Both the position numbers and the translations under genes were made by a program. Below are positions 16,717 to 26,105 of a DNA stretch of 64,000 bases, piece by piece (positions within the stretch are counted from its first letter, which is position 1; every line of letters starts with the position of its first letter). The stretch comes from an uncultured Collinsella sp. (GTDB lineage Bacteria; Actinomycetota; Coriobacteriia; Coriobacteriales; Coriobacteriaceae). The notes under the pieces are model-generated. The model ran no database searches and was not told the DNA's origin. It was given only the letters and a program-made list of their open reading frames with translations. The stretch lies in contig CABRIC010000003.1 of assembly GCA_902470905.1 (NCBI GenBank), forward strand, positions 1 through 64,000. The letters run 5' to 3'.

Positions 16717-16914
16717 GTGCGCTCCACATCCATAATCCGACAAATAGGCCCAATGCATGCACATTAGAACCGTATATAGTCGAAAGTATACCCCGAGCGA
16801 GCGCAAACGACCGAATTCGGGCCATCTTAACGCCCCGAGCGGACAAGGATATAGCCTAATCTCCATATCGGACTAAAATCATGGCAGCAAACCACCTTCT
16901 CATGCGAGGACTCT
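16717..16914. promoter_or_regulatory. Divergent promoter region
   Basis: About 200 bases separate the leftward M28-like gene from the rightward WYL pair. The region is AT-richer than its flanks (TATATAGT near 16773) and must hold both promoters, but I cannot place the boxes with confidence. Confidence 0.4.
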
Positions 16915-17937
16915 ATGACGGCAAGCGACACGACCGAGACAATTAAAAAGGGAAATTCTGAGCCCAGTTTCGATAAAACGGCTCAGCGCATCCTCAATCT
17001 TTTCTTTGTGCTCAATAGCTCCCCCGAACCGCTGACGACCGAGCAGATCGTCTTGGATTCCGACCTGGGATATGGCTCGGGCAACATCGACTCGGATAAG
17101 CGCAAGTTTCGACGCGATCGTGACAAACTGCTCGAGCGCGGCATCTTAATCAAGGAGGTTCGCCCCGCCGGCGCGCAGGAAACCGAGGAAAGCTCATGGA
17201 CAATCGACCGCGAGCACACCTTTGCAGCAGGCGGCCTCATCACCGCAGACGACGCCGATATCCTGCTCAACGCCATCGACCAGACACTAGCGGCCGGCTC
17301 ATCCACTTTTGCCGCACCGCTTGCCGATATTCGCTCCAAGATTGCCTATCTCACCGGTAGGACGACGGTGGACGAAGCACCGATCCGCCGCTCTCCCACC
17401 GTCGATGCGGTATGGAGCGCCTTTGCCGAGCGATGCGCGCTGCGATTTTTATATCAGAACGGACGCGGTGAGCAGAAAGAACGTACCGTCTGCGTCTACG
17501 GCATGTTCGAGCGCGAGGGCGTGGCGTACTTCTGCGGCCTCGACAACGTCACCGGCGACATCAGGACATTCCGCTGCGACCGTATCGTACGCGCTTGGCG
17601 TCCTTCGAAGGCCTACGTCATCCCCGCGGACTTCAATCTCAACGACTATCTGTTCTTTGAATTCGATTTTGCCGACCGACCGCCCGTTGCAGCCACGTTC
17701 TCGTTCGCCCCTCAGACGCAGATCGATATGATCAACGGCCTCACGCGCGGGCGAGGTGAGCTCGCACACACCGATGTGGGATGGACCTGGACCGTTGACG
17801 TGCGCGATCTTGAAGCCGCCGCCTCATTTTGCATGGCCCACGCCATGGACGGCATGAGGCCCATGGCCCCCAAATCGCTCAAGCAGGCGTGGAACCACCT
17901 CATCGAAAGGACGGTGCACGAGTATGCCCGTGCGTAA
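16915..17937 (+). CDS. WYL-domain transcriptional regulator (PafB-like)
   Basis: A 340-residue regulator with an N-terminal winged helix (about 20-85, AQRILNLFFVLNSS...KFRRDRDKLLERGI) followed by a WYL-type ligand-sensing region (about 165-235, LRFLYQNGRGEQKERTVCVYG) and a C-terminal WCX-like part. In actinobacteria adjacent WYL genes such as pafB-pafC form a heterodimer that activates DNA-damage genes; that role here is by analogy. It overlaps the next gene by 14 bases, so the two are coupled. The DinG-type helicase gene lies convergently just beyond. Confidence 0.85.
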   Translation: MTASDTTETIKKGNSEPSFDKTAQRILNLFFVLNSSPEPLTTEQIVLDSDLGYGSGNIDSDKRKFRRDRDKLLERGILIKEVRPAGAQETEESSWTIDREHTFAAGGLITADDADILLNAIDQTLAAGSSTFAAPLADIRSKIAYLTGRTTVDEAPIRRSPTVDAVWSAFAERCALRFLYQNGRGEQKERTVCVYGMFEREGVAYFCGLDNVTGDIRTFRCDRIVRAWRPSKAYVIPADFNLNDYLFFEFDFADRPPVAATFSFAPQTQIDMINGLTRGRGELAHTDVGWTWTVDVRDLEAAASFCMAHAMDGMRPMAPKSLKQAWNHLIERTVHEYARA

Positions 17938-18841
17938 ACTCACCAGCGAGCAGAGACTCTCGCGCGCCATCGACATCATGGAAGCCCTCTACGCCGCCGG
18001 CGAGAGCGGCATGACACGAACCGAGATTTGCAGTCGCTTTGACATCACGGGGGTATCGCTCGACGAGATTCTCGAGATCGTCTCGACGCTCGCGGACCGA
18101 GAATCGGGCGCGCGCATCATCTGCGAATGCCGCGGCGAGCGTGTGGTCCTCACCGGTGACGCCGGGCGTGTGCTACCGTTGCGCCTGAGTGCCGCCGAGG
18201 GCGCTGTGCTCAACCATGAACTTGAATCGTTGGGGATCGAGCCGCAGACGGCAGCTCGGATTCGACATGCCCTTCTACCCGAAGAGCTTGGCTATAACCA
18301 GCGCGTCTTTGACACCGTCAACCACGGATCGCACTGGCAGCAGCTGAGCTGCGCCATTCAGGACGGCGTTCGCTGCCGCATCTCGTATCGCTCGATGGAC
18401 GATGCACGGCCACGCGAGCGTCTGGTCGACCCCTTGCGCATTACGGCAAACGGCGACCAAACATACCTGATTGCCTGGGACATCGCAGTCGATGAGCAGC
18501 GCACCTATCGCATGGATAAAATCGAGGGACTCGCCTTGACGGAAGACTCCGTCGTGCCTCACGCACCGGACGTCGCATCCCTCCACGATTCCCTTGCCCG
18601 GACGCAGCGTAGTGCAAAGCTCTTGATGCCATTCGATATGGCGGAGCATCTGGACTGGGCCGGCATCACCCTAATCGAGCGCAGCGGAGCAGACATGGCA
18701 ACGGTAACCGTGCATTACGGCTCCGAGCGTTGGCTACTGAGCCAGATAATTGCAGCGGGCGGAGCCATCCGCATCTTGGATGACCCCGCCCTGTCAAAGC
18801 GTCTGTGCGATATGGCAAAAACCCTCGTCTGTCCGCTTTAG
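17924..18841 (+). CDS. WYL-domain transcriptional regulator (PafC-like)
   Basis: A 305-residue WYL regulator. It has an N-terminal helix-turn-helix (RLSRAIDIMEALYAAGESGMTR), a central WYL segment (CRISYRSMDDARPRERLVDPLRI, then YLIAWDIAVDEQRTYRMDKIEG) and a C-terminal WCX-like domain. It is shorter than and divergent from its upstream partner, as in PafB/PafC pairs. Its TAG stop overlaps the TAA of the opposing helicase gene. Confidence 0.85.
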   Translation: MPVRKLTSEQRLSRAIDIMEALYAAGESGMTRTEICSRFDITGVSLDEILEIVSTLADRESGARIICECRGERVVLTGDAGRVLPLRLSAAEGAVLNHELESLGIEPQTAARIRHALLPEELGYNQRVFDTVNHGSHWQQLSCAIQDGVRCRISYRSMDDARPRERLVDPLRITANGDQTYLIAWDIAVDEQRTYRMDKIEGLALTEDSVVPHAPDVASLHDSLARTQRSAKLLMPFDMAEHLDWAGITLIERSGADMATVTVHYGSERWLLSQIIAAGGAIRILDDPALSKRLCDMAKTLVCPL

Positions 18842-21732
18842 CGCCGCCGCTCGTGGCGTGCGCGCCACAGTTGCAGATAGTGCCCGATCTGCGCCGATTC
18901 GATGCGCTGGTAGGAGCTCGTGGGCAGCGACGTTAAGAACTTCTTTCCGTAGCCCTTCGTCACCAGGCGCGGGTCGGCCAGAATCAGCACGCCGCAATCG
19001 GTCGACGAGCGGATAAGGCGGCCGGCCGCCTGCTTGACCTCGAGCACCGCCTCGGGCAGCGAATAGCGCGCCCAAGCGCGGTCTTCGCGCAGGTTGCGCT
19101 CGCACGAGAGCGGGTCCGTGGGGCTCGAGAACGGCAGCTTGGGAATGATGACGCAACGCAGCGTCTCGCCGCTGGCGTCGAATCCCTCCCAAAAGGCCTT
19201 AAGAGCAAAAAGCGACGAGGTCGGCTCGTTGATAAACCGGTCGCGCAGGCGACGAGGAGATGAGTTGCGCTGCTGGCAGTTGAGCTCCAGACCCGCACGG
19301 GCCATCTTGGGCTCAACGCGGGCGTACAGGTCTTCCATGTCGCGCCGATTGGTGAACAGTGTGAGCACCGATCCGCCCATGGCAAGATGGGCGTCGACCA
19401 GCACGCGCTCGAGCGCCGTAAGATAGCTCTCACGATCGCGCGGATCGGGGATATCGCCCGCAACGACTACAGCCATGTTCGAATCGAAGTCGTAGCTCGA
19501 GTCCAAATGCAACGATGAGGATGTTGAAGCACCGATGCGATCGAGGCCGACCGCGTGGTTAAAGTGTTCAAAGCTTTTGGACACCGTCATGGTCGCCGAG
19601 GCAAAGATAGCCGTGTGAACCTCGGGCAGCCACTCGGTTGCCAAGGCCTCGCCAATGTCGATGCGCTCTGCGGTCATTGACTCTCCGCCGGCGCGCAACC
19701 TGCGATTGACCTGCAGCGAATACACGTAGTGTTCATCGGTGCCATCAATGATGAGTTTGAGGTTCTCGGCCAGCTCGTGCAGGCGGCGCGAGATATCGCC
19801 CAAGTCGACAACAACCTCGGGCTTGTCGGCGGCGACGGCTTGCACCAGCGCGTCGACGCTCTTGTCAGCTTGTTCCAATGCGTCGATGGCAGCGTAGGCC
19901 GACGGTAAGAAATCATGCCAGTCGTCAGATTCGCGCAGCTCGGGGCCAATCCATAGATTGGCATTGTCATAACCCCCACGGGCACGGCGGCCGAGCTCGC
20001 GAACGCCATCGAACACGTCGGCGATTGCCATGCTCGCGCGCGCAACCGTCGACGTCGCCTTGGCAGTAAGGCCCAGATAGAGCGTAGAGCCCTCGGAGGT
20101 TGCCAAATCACGGGAAACCTGGCTTAGCGCGCCGGTGCTCGAGCCGCCCAGGCGCTCAAACAGAACGCGTGACTCGTCCGCCGACACCACGCGCGCCCAC
20201 TGGCGGCGCGCCTCGCGCTCGATGGAATGGGCCTCGTCGATTACCCAATGACGAATCGGAGGTAAAATCCTGCCCTCGGCCGCGACATTGCGGAACAGCA
20301 GGGAATGGTTGGTGACCACCACGTCGGCATGCGCCGCACGACGGCGAGCGCCGTGGACCAAGCATTTATCAGGGAAAAACGGGCAGAGGCGACGAGCACA
20401 CTCGCGCGAGGCCGTTGTAAAGTCGGGGCGGTTGACGCTGCGCCACCGAATGCCAAGTGAGTCGAGGTCGCCATCGGCTGATTGGCAGACGTACGCCATA
20501 ATGACCGCGACCGCCGTGAGCGTGTCCGCCGGATCGCGCTTGGTGGTAATCTCGACCTGGCTTCGGCTCATGCGCTCAAGCTTGCGCAGGCACGGATAGT
20601 GGTCATACCCCTTGAGAGCGCAAAATGACAGACCACCGTCCAGTTGCTCGGCAAGTTTTGGCAGCTCATGGTACATGAGCTGGTCGGCAAGATTGTTCGA
20701 TTTGGTCGCAATACCAACCGTGATGTTGTTACGGCGCGCTGCCTCGGCAAAAGGTACCAGATAGGCCATCGATTTGCCGACACCTGTGCCCGCCTCAATT
20801 ACACGATGAGTGCCCGTGACCAGCGCATCGCGGACCTCGAGCGCCATCGCGATCTGCTCATCACGCGGCTCGTAGGTGGGGTACATGCGATTGACCAGGC
20901 CGCCTGGCGCATAGTCTGCCTCGATCTCCTCACGACTCGGCATCTTGAGGACCGGCAGTTCGTCGGCGTCCACCCGATCGTCGGCACGATCGGCCTTGAG
21001 AACGTCAGCACGAGCGGCGCTGAGAGAGAAAATAGAACCAGGGTTCTGCCCTGCCAAGAACGAGAAGATAGGACGATAGGACCAAGGCACATCCGGATGC
21101 ATGTCGGCTAGGCGCGCCATGAGGCCCTGGGGCAAGTCGGTGAGCGCCACGAGCAACACGCGCCATACGCCACACAGGGCGTCGACGTCGGCATTGGCAC
21201 GGTGTGATACCGAGTCACAGCCAAACAGATCAGCCATAAAAGACAGCTTGTGCGAGGCCAGGCGCGGAAGCGCGATGCGCGACAGCGCCAGCGAATCGAT
21301 CCAGATATCGCTCACGTTGACGCCGCCTTTGACCGACTCGATAAACGAGCGGTCGAACGTGGCGTTATGTGCGATTACCGGGCAACCACCGACAAAATCG
21401 GCGAGAGCGGCGACGGCCTCAACGGCCGACGGGGCATCTGCCACATCGGCATTTGTAATGCTCGTGAGCTCGGTAATCTCGGCGGGAATTAGCTGCTTGG
21501 GATGCACGAAGGTATCGAAGCGGTCGACGATCTCGCGGCCCGAAAGACGAGCCGCCGAGATCTCGATCAGCTCATTGTCCTGCACCGAAAGACCTGTGGT
21601 CTCGGTATCGAGGACAATCACATCTTCCTCGATAAGGCCAAAGGACTGCGTTTTGGCGCGTTCGGCTAGCGTGGCATAGGAGTCGATGACAAACTGCGGC
21701 GTTCCTGACGAAACCGCGTCCTCGATTAGCAT
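18838..21732 (-). CDS. dinG: DinG-family helicase fused to a DEDDh exonuclease
   Basis: A 964-residue fusion. Residues about 35-205 are a DnaQ-like 3'-5' exonuclease with DTETTG, HNATFD and HRANADVDA (motifs ExoI-III, DEDDh type). The rest is an XPD/DinG-like superfamily-2 helicase with Walker A EAGTGVGKS, a Cys cluster around CARRLCPFFPDKC that may hold an iron-sulfur centre, the DEAH box VIDEAHS, and late motif VKQAAGRLIRSSTD. Exonuclease-DinG fusions are known in Firmicutes. The ATG overlaps the ddl stop (ATGCTAA), so the two form an operon; the opposing WYL gene ends within it. Confidence 0.93.
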   Translation of the reverse strand: MLIEDAVSSGTPQFVIDSYATLAERAKTQSFGLIEEDVIVLDTETTGLSVQDNELIEISAARLSGREIVDRFDTFVHPKQLIPAEITELTSITNADVADAPSAVEAVAALADFVGGCPVIAHNATFDRSFIESVKGGVNVSDIWIDSLALSRIALPRLASHKLSFMADLFGCDSVSHRANADVDALCGVWRVLLVALTDLPQGLMARLADMHPDVPWSYRPIFSFLAGQNPGSIFSLSAARADVLKADRADDRVDADELPVLKMPSREEIEADYAPGGLVNRMYPTYEPRDEQIAMALEVRDALVTGTHRVIEAGTGVGKSMAYLVPFAEAARRNNITVGIATKSNNLADQLMYHELPKLAEQLDGGLSFCALKGYDHYPCLRKLERMSRSQVEITTKRDPADTLTAVAVIMAYVCQSADGDLDSLGIRWRSVNRPDFTTASRECARRLCPFFPDKCLVHGARRRAAHADVVVTNHSLLFRNVAAEGRILPPIRHWVIDEAHSIEREARRQWARVVSADESRVLFERLGGSSTGALSQVSRDLATSEGSTLYLGLTAKATSTVARASMAIADVFDGVRELGRRARGGYDNANLWIGPELRESDDWHDFLPSAYAAIDALEQADKSVDALVQAVAADKPEVVVDLGDISRRLHELAENLKLIIDGTDEHYVYSLQVNRRLRAGGESMTAERIDIGEALATEWLPEVHTAIFASATMTVSKSFEHFNHAVGLDRIGASTSSSLHLDSSYDFDSNMAVVVAGDIPDPRDRESYLTALERVLVDAHLAMGGSVLTLFTNRRDMEDLYARVEPKMARAGLELNCQQRNSSPRRLRDRFINEPTSSLFALKAFWEGFDASGETLRCVIIPKLPFSSPTDPLSCERNLREDRAWARYSLPEAVLEVKQAAGRLIRSSTDCGVLILADPRLVTKGYGKKFLTSLPTSSYQRIESAQIGHYLQLWRARHERRR

Positions 21733-22691
21733 GCAATGCCCGCTCGACGAAGGCCCATACGGATCAGGCTGTCACAGACCTGCGGGAACGTCATGTCGTC
21801 GGTATGGCGGATCTCATCCGGATACAGCGACGTATCGGTCATGCCGGGAATGGTATTGGTCTCGAGGATAACGGGGCCGTCCTCGCTCACGATAAAATCG
21901 CTGCGCGAGATGCCCAGGCAACCGAGCGCCTTGTGAGCGGCACAGGCAAGCTCCTGGGCACGAGCGTAGTTCTCGGGTGAAATCTGCGCCGGAATGCGAT
22001 GGATGTCCGTAGGGTCGACATATTTCACGTCCAGATCGTAGAACTCGCAGTCCTCGGGCTTGCGAATCTCGACAATCGGCAGGGCGCGCACGTCATCTTC
22101 ACCGTATACACCGACGGTGATCTCGGTACCCTCGATGCACTTCTCGACCAGCACTTTGTCGCCGTACTCAAACGCCTTGGCGATTGCCGCGGGCAGCTCG
22201 GAGGGCTCATGGACCAGGGAAATGCCATAGCTGGAACCGTTGACGGCCGGCTTCACAAAGCAGCGCTCGCCACAAACCTCGACGATATGATCGATATCGA
22301 CTTCATCGCCCACCTCGAGCGCAAGGCCGGGGGCAATGGGAATGCCCGCCTTGGCGTACAGGAGCTTAGAGACCTCCTTGTCGGCACCGCAGGCGCTGGC
22401 AAGCACGCCCGAGGCCGTGTAGGGGATACCCAGGGTCTCCATGGCGCCCTGCATGGCGCCATCCTCGCCGCCGGCACCGTGCATGGCGATAAACGCCACG
22501 TCAAAGCCGCCGGTCGCCATGGTTACCATAAAATCATCAGCGGCCGTGTCGAGCAGCTCCACCGAAGTATAGCCGGCCTCCTTCAAGGCAACCACGACGT
22601 TCTTTCCCGAATTGAGCGAGATCTCGCGCTCAGCGGAATGACCGCCCGCCAAGACCGCTACGTGCATGTTCTCTAGGCTTTTACCCGGCAT
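21726..22691 (-). CDS. ddl: D-alanine--D-alanine ligase
   Basis: ATP-grasp ligase making the D-Ala-D-Ala dipeptide for peptidoglycan. Motifs visible include AVLAGGHSAEREISLNSG at the N-terminus, HGAGGEDGAMQG, CFVKPAVNGSSYGISLV and the C-terminal ILETNTIPGMTDTSLYP. At 321 residues it is near the usual Ddl length. The ATG at 22691 has GGAGGAG 8 bases upstream. It is coupled to dinG downstream. Confidence 0.95.
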   Translation of the reverse strand: MPGKSLENMHVAVLAGGHSAEREISLNSGKNVVVALKEAGYTSVELLDTAADDFMVTMATGGFDVAFIAMHGAGGEDGAMQGAMETLGIPYTASGVLASACGADKEVSKLLYAKAGIPIAPGLALEVGDEVDIDHIVEVCGERCFVKPAVNGSSYGISLVHEPSELPAAIAKAFEYGDKVLVEKCIEGTEITVGVYGEDDVRALPIVEIRKPEDCEFYDLDVKYVDPTDIHRIPAQISPENYARAQELACAAHKALGCLGISRSDFIVSEDGPVILETNTIPGMTDTSLYPDEIRHTDDMTFPQVCDSLIRMGLRRAGIAC

Positions 22692-22776
22692 GGGCAGACT
22701 CCTCCTCTATAATTTCTGCAGCTGATACCATATTGTAGCGATACCCTCTACGTTTCCCCAAAATCGAAAGGCTTCC

Positions 22777-23829
22777 ATGAATCCCAGGACTAAATCTCAG
22801 GACATTCGCGACTTGAGCCAAAACGATATTCGCGAGCTCGTGGCCGAACTTGGCCAACCCGCCTTCCGCGCGAAGCAGCTCATCGAATGGGTCTTCGAGA
22901 AGAACGTTTGTTCGTTTGACGATATGACCAACCTTCCCAAGGCTTTCCGCGAGCAGCTTAAAGAGGCTTTTGCCTTTGACACGCCGACTGAACTAACCAA
23001 GCAGGTTTCCAAAGATGGCTCTCGCAAGTATCTGCTCGAGTACCACGACGGCGTTTCCGTCGAGACTGTCGGTATGCCCCGCCGTAACAAGCTTTCCGTC
23101 TGCGTTTCCACCCAGGCTGGCTGTGGCATGGGCTGCGCCTTTTGCGCTACCGGTCTCAACGGCCTCAAGCGCTCTCTGACCGCTCAAGAGATCGTCGACC
23201 AGGTACTTCATGTATCCAACGACTTTGGCGAGCGCGTCACGAGCGTTGTCTTCATGGGCCAGGGCGAGCCGTTTGCCAACTACGACGAGGTTCTCAAGGC
23301 GTTGCGAATCCTCAACGACCCCGATGGCATCGGTATCGGTGCTCGTCACCTCACCGTCTCTACCAGCGGCGTTATTCCCGGTATTCGCAAATTTGCCGAC
23401 ATCCCTGAACAGTTCACGCTTGCCGTTTCCCTGCATTCCGCCATCCAGTCGACACGCAATAAGCTTATGCCCGGTGTTAAGAAGTACACGCTACTTCGCC
23501 TTCACGAGGCGCTTCAATTCTACACCGAGAAGACTGGCCGCCGCCCGACCTATGAGTATGCCATGATCGAAGGCGTCAACGATACGAATCCCGAGATGCA
23601 GGCGCTCTGCGACTTCTGCGAGGGAACGCTGTGCCACGTTAACCTCATTCAGCTTAACGACATCGAGGGTAGCCCGCTCAAGCCGTCGCCAATTCATAAG
23701 GTTGAGGATCTTCAGCGTCGTCTTGAGTCCCGTGGCATCGAGACCACGATTCGTAACTCCCGTGGTAACGATATTGACGCCGCTTGCGGACAGCTGAAGC
23801 AGCGCTTCAAAGTTCAGAAGAACGCATAG
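22777..23829 (+). CDS. rlmN: Dual-specificity RNA methyltransferase RlmN
   Basis: Radical-SAM enzyme that methylates C2 of A2503 in 23S rRNA and A37 in some tRNAs. The 350-residue protein has the Cys cluster CGMGCAFC for the 4Fe-4S centre, FMGQGEPFANYDEVL, STSGVIPGI, and the C-terminal Cys region (DIDAACGQL) expected for the methyl-carrying Cys. It reads right against leftward neighbours and ends in a strong terminator. Confidence 0.97.
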   Translation: MNPRTKSQDIRDLSQNDIRELVAELGQPAFRAKQLIEWVFEKNVCSFDDMTNLPKAFREQLKEAFAFDTPTELTKQVSKDGSRKYLLEYHDGVSVETVGMPRRNKLSVCVSTQAGCGMGCAFCATGLNGLKRSLTAQEIVDQVLHVSNDFGERVTSVVFMGQGEPFANYDEVLKALRILNDPDGIGIGARHLTVSTSGVIPGIRKFADIPEQFTLAVSLHSAIQSTRNKLMPGVKKYTLLRLHEALQFYTEKTGRRPTYEYAMIEGVNDTNPEMQALCDFCEGTLCHVNLIQLNDIEGSPLKPSPIHKVEDLQRRLESRGIETTIRNSRGNDIDAACGQLKQRFKVQKNA

Positions 23830-23847
23830 GGGAGTCGCATCCCAAAA

Positions 23848-23863
23848 CGTTTCATGTGAAACA
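23848..23863. promoter_or_regulatory. Degenerate parS-like site
   Basis: CGTTTCATGTGAAACA differs from the perfect parS sites near 26 kb at two of 16 positions. It lies between rlmN and its terminator, outside any gene. Confidence 0.5.
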
Positions 23864-23866
23864 TCG

Positions 23867-23908
23867 AACGACCCCGGTTACAGAATATGCAACCGGGGTC
23901 GTTTTATT
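23867..23908 (+). terminator. rlmN terminator
   Basis: A 13-bp stem AACGACCCCGGTT / AACCGGGGTCGTT is followed by TTATTTATT on the plus strand. Confidence 0.9.
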
Positions 23909-23964
23909 TATTAACCTTAATTTTGAATCAGCTGCTACCTGTCCCATTTTTTACGGCCAAAATA

Positions 23965-24000
23965 AGGGGTCCTTGTCTCGTGAATCAGACAAGGACCCCT
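23965..24000 (-). terminator. Terminator of the parA-parB operon
   Basis: A 14-bp stem AGGGGTCCTTGTCT / AGACAAGGACCCCT with an 8-base loop is followed on the minus strand by TTATTTT. Confidence 0.9.
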
Positions 24001-24020
24001 CAAAATATGCTAAGTAATTG

Positions 24021-24032
24021 TTAGGTACCTAA
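24021..24032. repeat. TTAGGTACCTAA palindrome, copy 1
   Basis: A perfect 12-bp palindrome covering the stop of the 84-residue gene. The same 12 bases recur at 27525-27536. Confidence 0.5.
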
Positions 24033-24283
24033 TAGCCTACATTTTCCCATTGGTTGCTAACCCAACCTTGATTAATCTTGGGATTCTTCGTTACCTGAGC
24101 CGTACGCATGGCAACATCTTCTGTCATAACATCCATTTTCTTCTTGGATGTATCGACAATATCTTGCGCACTACGAAGCAAACGACCTCGAAGTTCATCG
24201 TCTGTCGTGATCTTATAGCCAGCAAAGGCACCAGCCGCGACAGTCGTCGCCAATGCAATCGCAGTTAAAATCCTATTCCTCAT
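24029..24283 (-). CDS. Small protein of unknown function downstream of parB
   Basis: An 84-residue protein with a hydrophobic N-terminal helix (ILTAIALATTVAAGAFAGY), likely a membrane anchor or uncleaved signal, then a charged helical part. The family resembles YtxH-like small anchored proteins only in layout; I do not recognise it. The ATG at 24283 has AAGGAGG 6 bases upstream and overlaps the parB TAG, so it is the third gene of the parA-parB unit. The TTAGGTACCTAA palindrome sits over its stop codon. Confidence 0.75.
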   Translation of the reverse strand: MRNRILTAIALATTVAAGAFAGYKITTDDELRGRLLRSAQDIVDTSKKKMDVMTEDVAMRTAQVTKNPKINQGWVSNQWENVGY

Positions 24284-25178
24284 CTTGGCCTCCTTGATCA
24301 AACTGAATCATTTCGCCAAGAATACGAGAGAGCTCTTCCTCGTCTTTAAACTCAATCTCAATCTTATTCTTTCCACGCGAGCTCTTCACACGCACGTTGG
24401 TATTAAAAACCTGACGAAGCACGCGGGCAGCTTTTTTAAAAGACTGAGGCGTTGCAGGCCTCGGCGTCTTTGGTGTCTCTCCGGCAGAAAACAACGGAGC
24501 AAGATTTTCTGTCGCTCTTACGGAAAGGCCCTCTGCAACAACCTTCTCTGCAAGTCGAATTCGAGCGTCCTCATAGGGAACTGCAAGAATCGCACGTGCA
24601 TGACCAGCAGTAAGTTTGCCCTCAAAAATCATCTGCTGAACAACTTCAGGGAGATCGAGAAGGCGCAGCGAGTTTGTAATTGCAGAGCGTGACTTGCTTA
24701 CCGCCCTCGACAATGCCTCCTGGGTCATACCGCTGGCATCGATAAGCTGGCGATAGCCCTTAGCCTCTTCGACGGGATTCAGATCAGAACGCTGAAGGTT
24801 TTCGATCAGAGCAAGAGCCAGCATCTCTTCATCATTAACATCTTTAATGATGACAGGCAGCTCCTCAAGACCAGCAAGCTTTGACGCTTGGTAACGACGC
24901 TCACCAGCGATGATCTCATAGCCGTTTCCATGCTTGCGTACCAAAAGCGGCTGCAAGACGCCATGTTCTTGGATTGATTCGCTCAACTCACGAAGTTCAG
25001 TTTCGTTAAAGTGAATTCGCGGCTGATTAGGGTTGGGAACGATATCCTCAATAGGTAGTTTTGTTTCAGATGCGGCATTCGAAGCCGATGCAGCCGAACC
25101 ACCGGTCTCATACTCGGCCTCTGAGACCAAAGCATTGAGTCCACGTCCCAATCCGCCACGTTTTTTTACATTAGGCAC
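24273..25178 (-). CDS. parB: Chromosome partition protein ParB (Spo0J)
   Basis: CTP-dependent DNA clamp that loads at parS and spreads to segregate the origin region. The 301 residues include the N-terminal ParA-stimulating peptide (KKRGGLGRGLNAL), the ParB/Srx motif GERRYQAS preceded by ENLQRSDLNPVEEA, a helix-turn-helix for parS (MTQEALSRAVSKSRSAITNSLRLL) and a C-terminal dimer domain. The GTG start overlaps the parA stop by 8 bases. Three perfect parS sites lie about 0.8 kb away. Confidence 0.97.
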   Translation of the reverse strand: MPNVKKRGGLGRGLNALVSEAEYETGGSAASASNAASETKLPIEDIVPNPNQPRIHFNETELRELSESIQEHGVLQPLLVRKHGNGYEIIAGERRYQASKLAGLEELPVIIKDVNDEEMLALALIENLQRSDLNPVEEAKGYRQLIDASGMTQEALSRAVSKSRSAITNSLRLLDLPEVVQQMIFEGKLTAGHARAILAVPYEDARIRLAEKVVAEGLSVRATENLAPLFSAGETPKTPRPATPQSFKKAARVLRQVFNTNVRVKSSRGKNKIEIEFKDEEELSRILGEMIQFDQGGQDEE

Positions 25179-25971
25179 GCTTGATCACCTCTTTTGCAAG
25201 GTTCATATATGCTTTTGCACCCTTATTTTGAGGTGCATAGGTAATTACCGGTTCTCCAAAAGACGGAGCTTCAGAGATTTTAACCGTACGGGGGATCAAC
25301 GTCTTAAACGCCTTATCACCAAAGTACGATTGAACCTCCTCAACAACCTGATTCGATAGAGAAGTACGCGAGTCATACATGGTCATAAGCACACCGTAGG
25401 TGTCTAAGCCCTTGTTCAGACGAGATTTGACCATCTTCATTGACTCAAGCAGCTTCGTAACGCCCTCGAGTGCGTAATACTCGCACTGGATCGGAATCAA
25501 AACGCTGTCTGCTGCGGTCAAAGCGTTGATAGTAAGCAGGCCGAGCGAAGGAGGGCAGTCAATGAAAATAAAATCGAACTCGTCCTGAATCGGCTCAAGC
25601 AAATCTTTGAGACGGGTTTCACGAGCAATTGCGCTTACGAGTTCAATTTCCGCGCCTGCAAGCTGAATTGTAGCCGGAATTACGAATACCTTTTTGCAAT
25701 TTGTATCAAGAACAAGCGATTCTGCCGGCACATCATTCAACAATGCATCATAGATGCAGTGATCAAGGTCTTCTTTTTCAATTCCGAATCCACTGGTGCT
25801 GTTTCCCTGCGGATCAAAATCGACAATCAGTGTCTTACGACCCTGCTCACCCAGTGCTGCTGCAAGGTTTACAGCCGTCGTTGACTTACCGACGCCGCCT
25901 TTTTGATTGATGATTGCAATGATACGCGTGTCTTTTGCGCTCTTAGAACGCTTAACGTCGCGAAATCCCAC
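25171..25971 (-). CDS. parA: Chromosome partition ATPase ParA (Soj)
   Basis: Walker-type ATPase that binds DNA non-specifically and drives ParB-parS movement. The 266-residue protein shows the deviant Walker A INQKGGVGKSTTAVNLA, Walker B FIFIDCPPSLG, and VLIPIQCEYYALEG. The GTG start at 25971 follows GGAGG. It is first in a three-gene unit (parA, parB, small protein) with the parS cluster directly upstream. Confidence 0.97.
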   Translation of the reverse strand: MGFRDVKRSKSAKDTRIIAIINQKGGVGKSTTAVNLAAALGEQGRKTLIVDFDPQGNSTSGFGIEKEDLDHCIYDALLNDVPAESLVLDTNCKKVFVIPATIQLAGAEIELVSAIARETRLKDLLEPIQDEFDFIFIDCPPSLGLLTINALTAADSVLIPIQCEYYALEGVTKLLESMKMVKSRLNKGLDTYGVLMTMYDSRTSLSNQVVEEVQSYFGDKAFKTLIPRTVKISEAPSFGEPVITYAPQNKGAKAYMNLAKEVIKRA

Positions 25972-26010
25972 GGTCCCTCCTGGTGTGTATTAAAGCTGTC
26001 AAACGGAGGA

Positions 26011-26026
26011 TGTTTCACGTGAAACA
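26011..26026. promoter_or_regulatory. parS site 1
   Basis: A perfect TGTTTCACGTGAAACA palindrome, the conserved ParB-binding site, 40 bases upstream of parA. Confidence 0.95.
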
Positions 26027-26049
26027 TTCCGAATCGATAGCAACCGCCA

Positions 26050-26065
26050 TGTTTCACGTGAAACA
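26050..26065. promoter_or_regulatory. parS site 2
   Basis: A perfect TGTTTCACGTGAAACA palindrome. Spacing to site 1 is 39 bp centre to centre. Confidence 0.95.
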
Positions 26066-26088
26066 CTGCAAGTTGTTAGTATCCATTA

Positions 26089-26104
26089 TGTTTCACGTGA
26101 AACA
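26089..26104. promoter_or_regulatory. parS site 3
   Basis: A perfect TGTTTCACGTGAAACA palindrome adjoining the rsmG stop codon. Spacing to site 2 is again 39 bp, so all three sites have equal spacing. Confidence 0.95.
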
Positions 26105-26105
26105 T

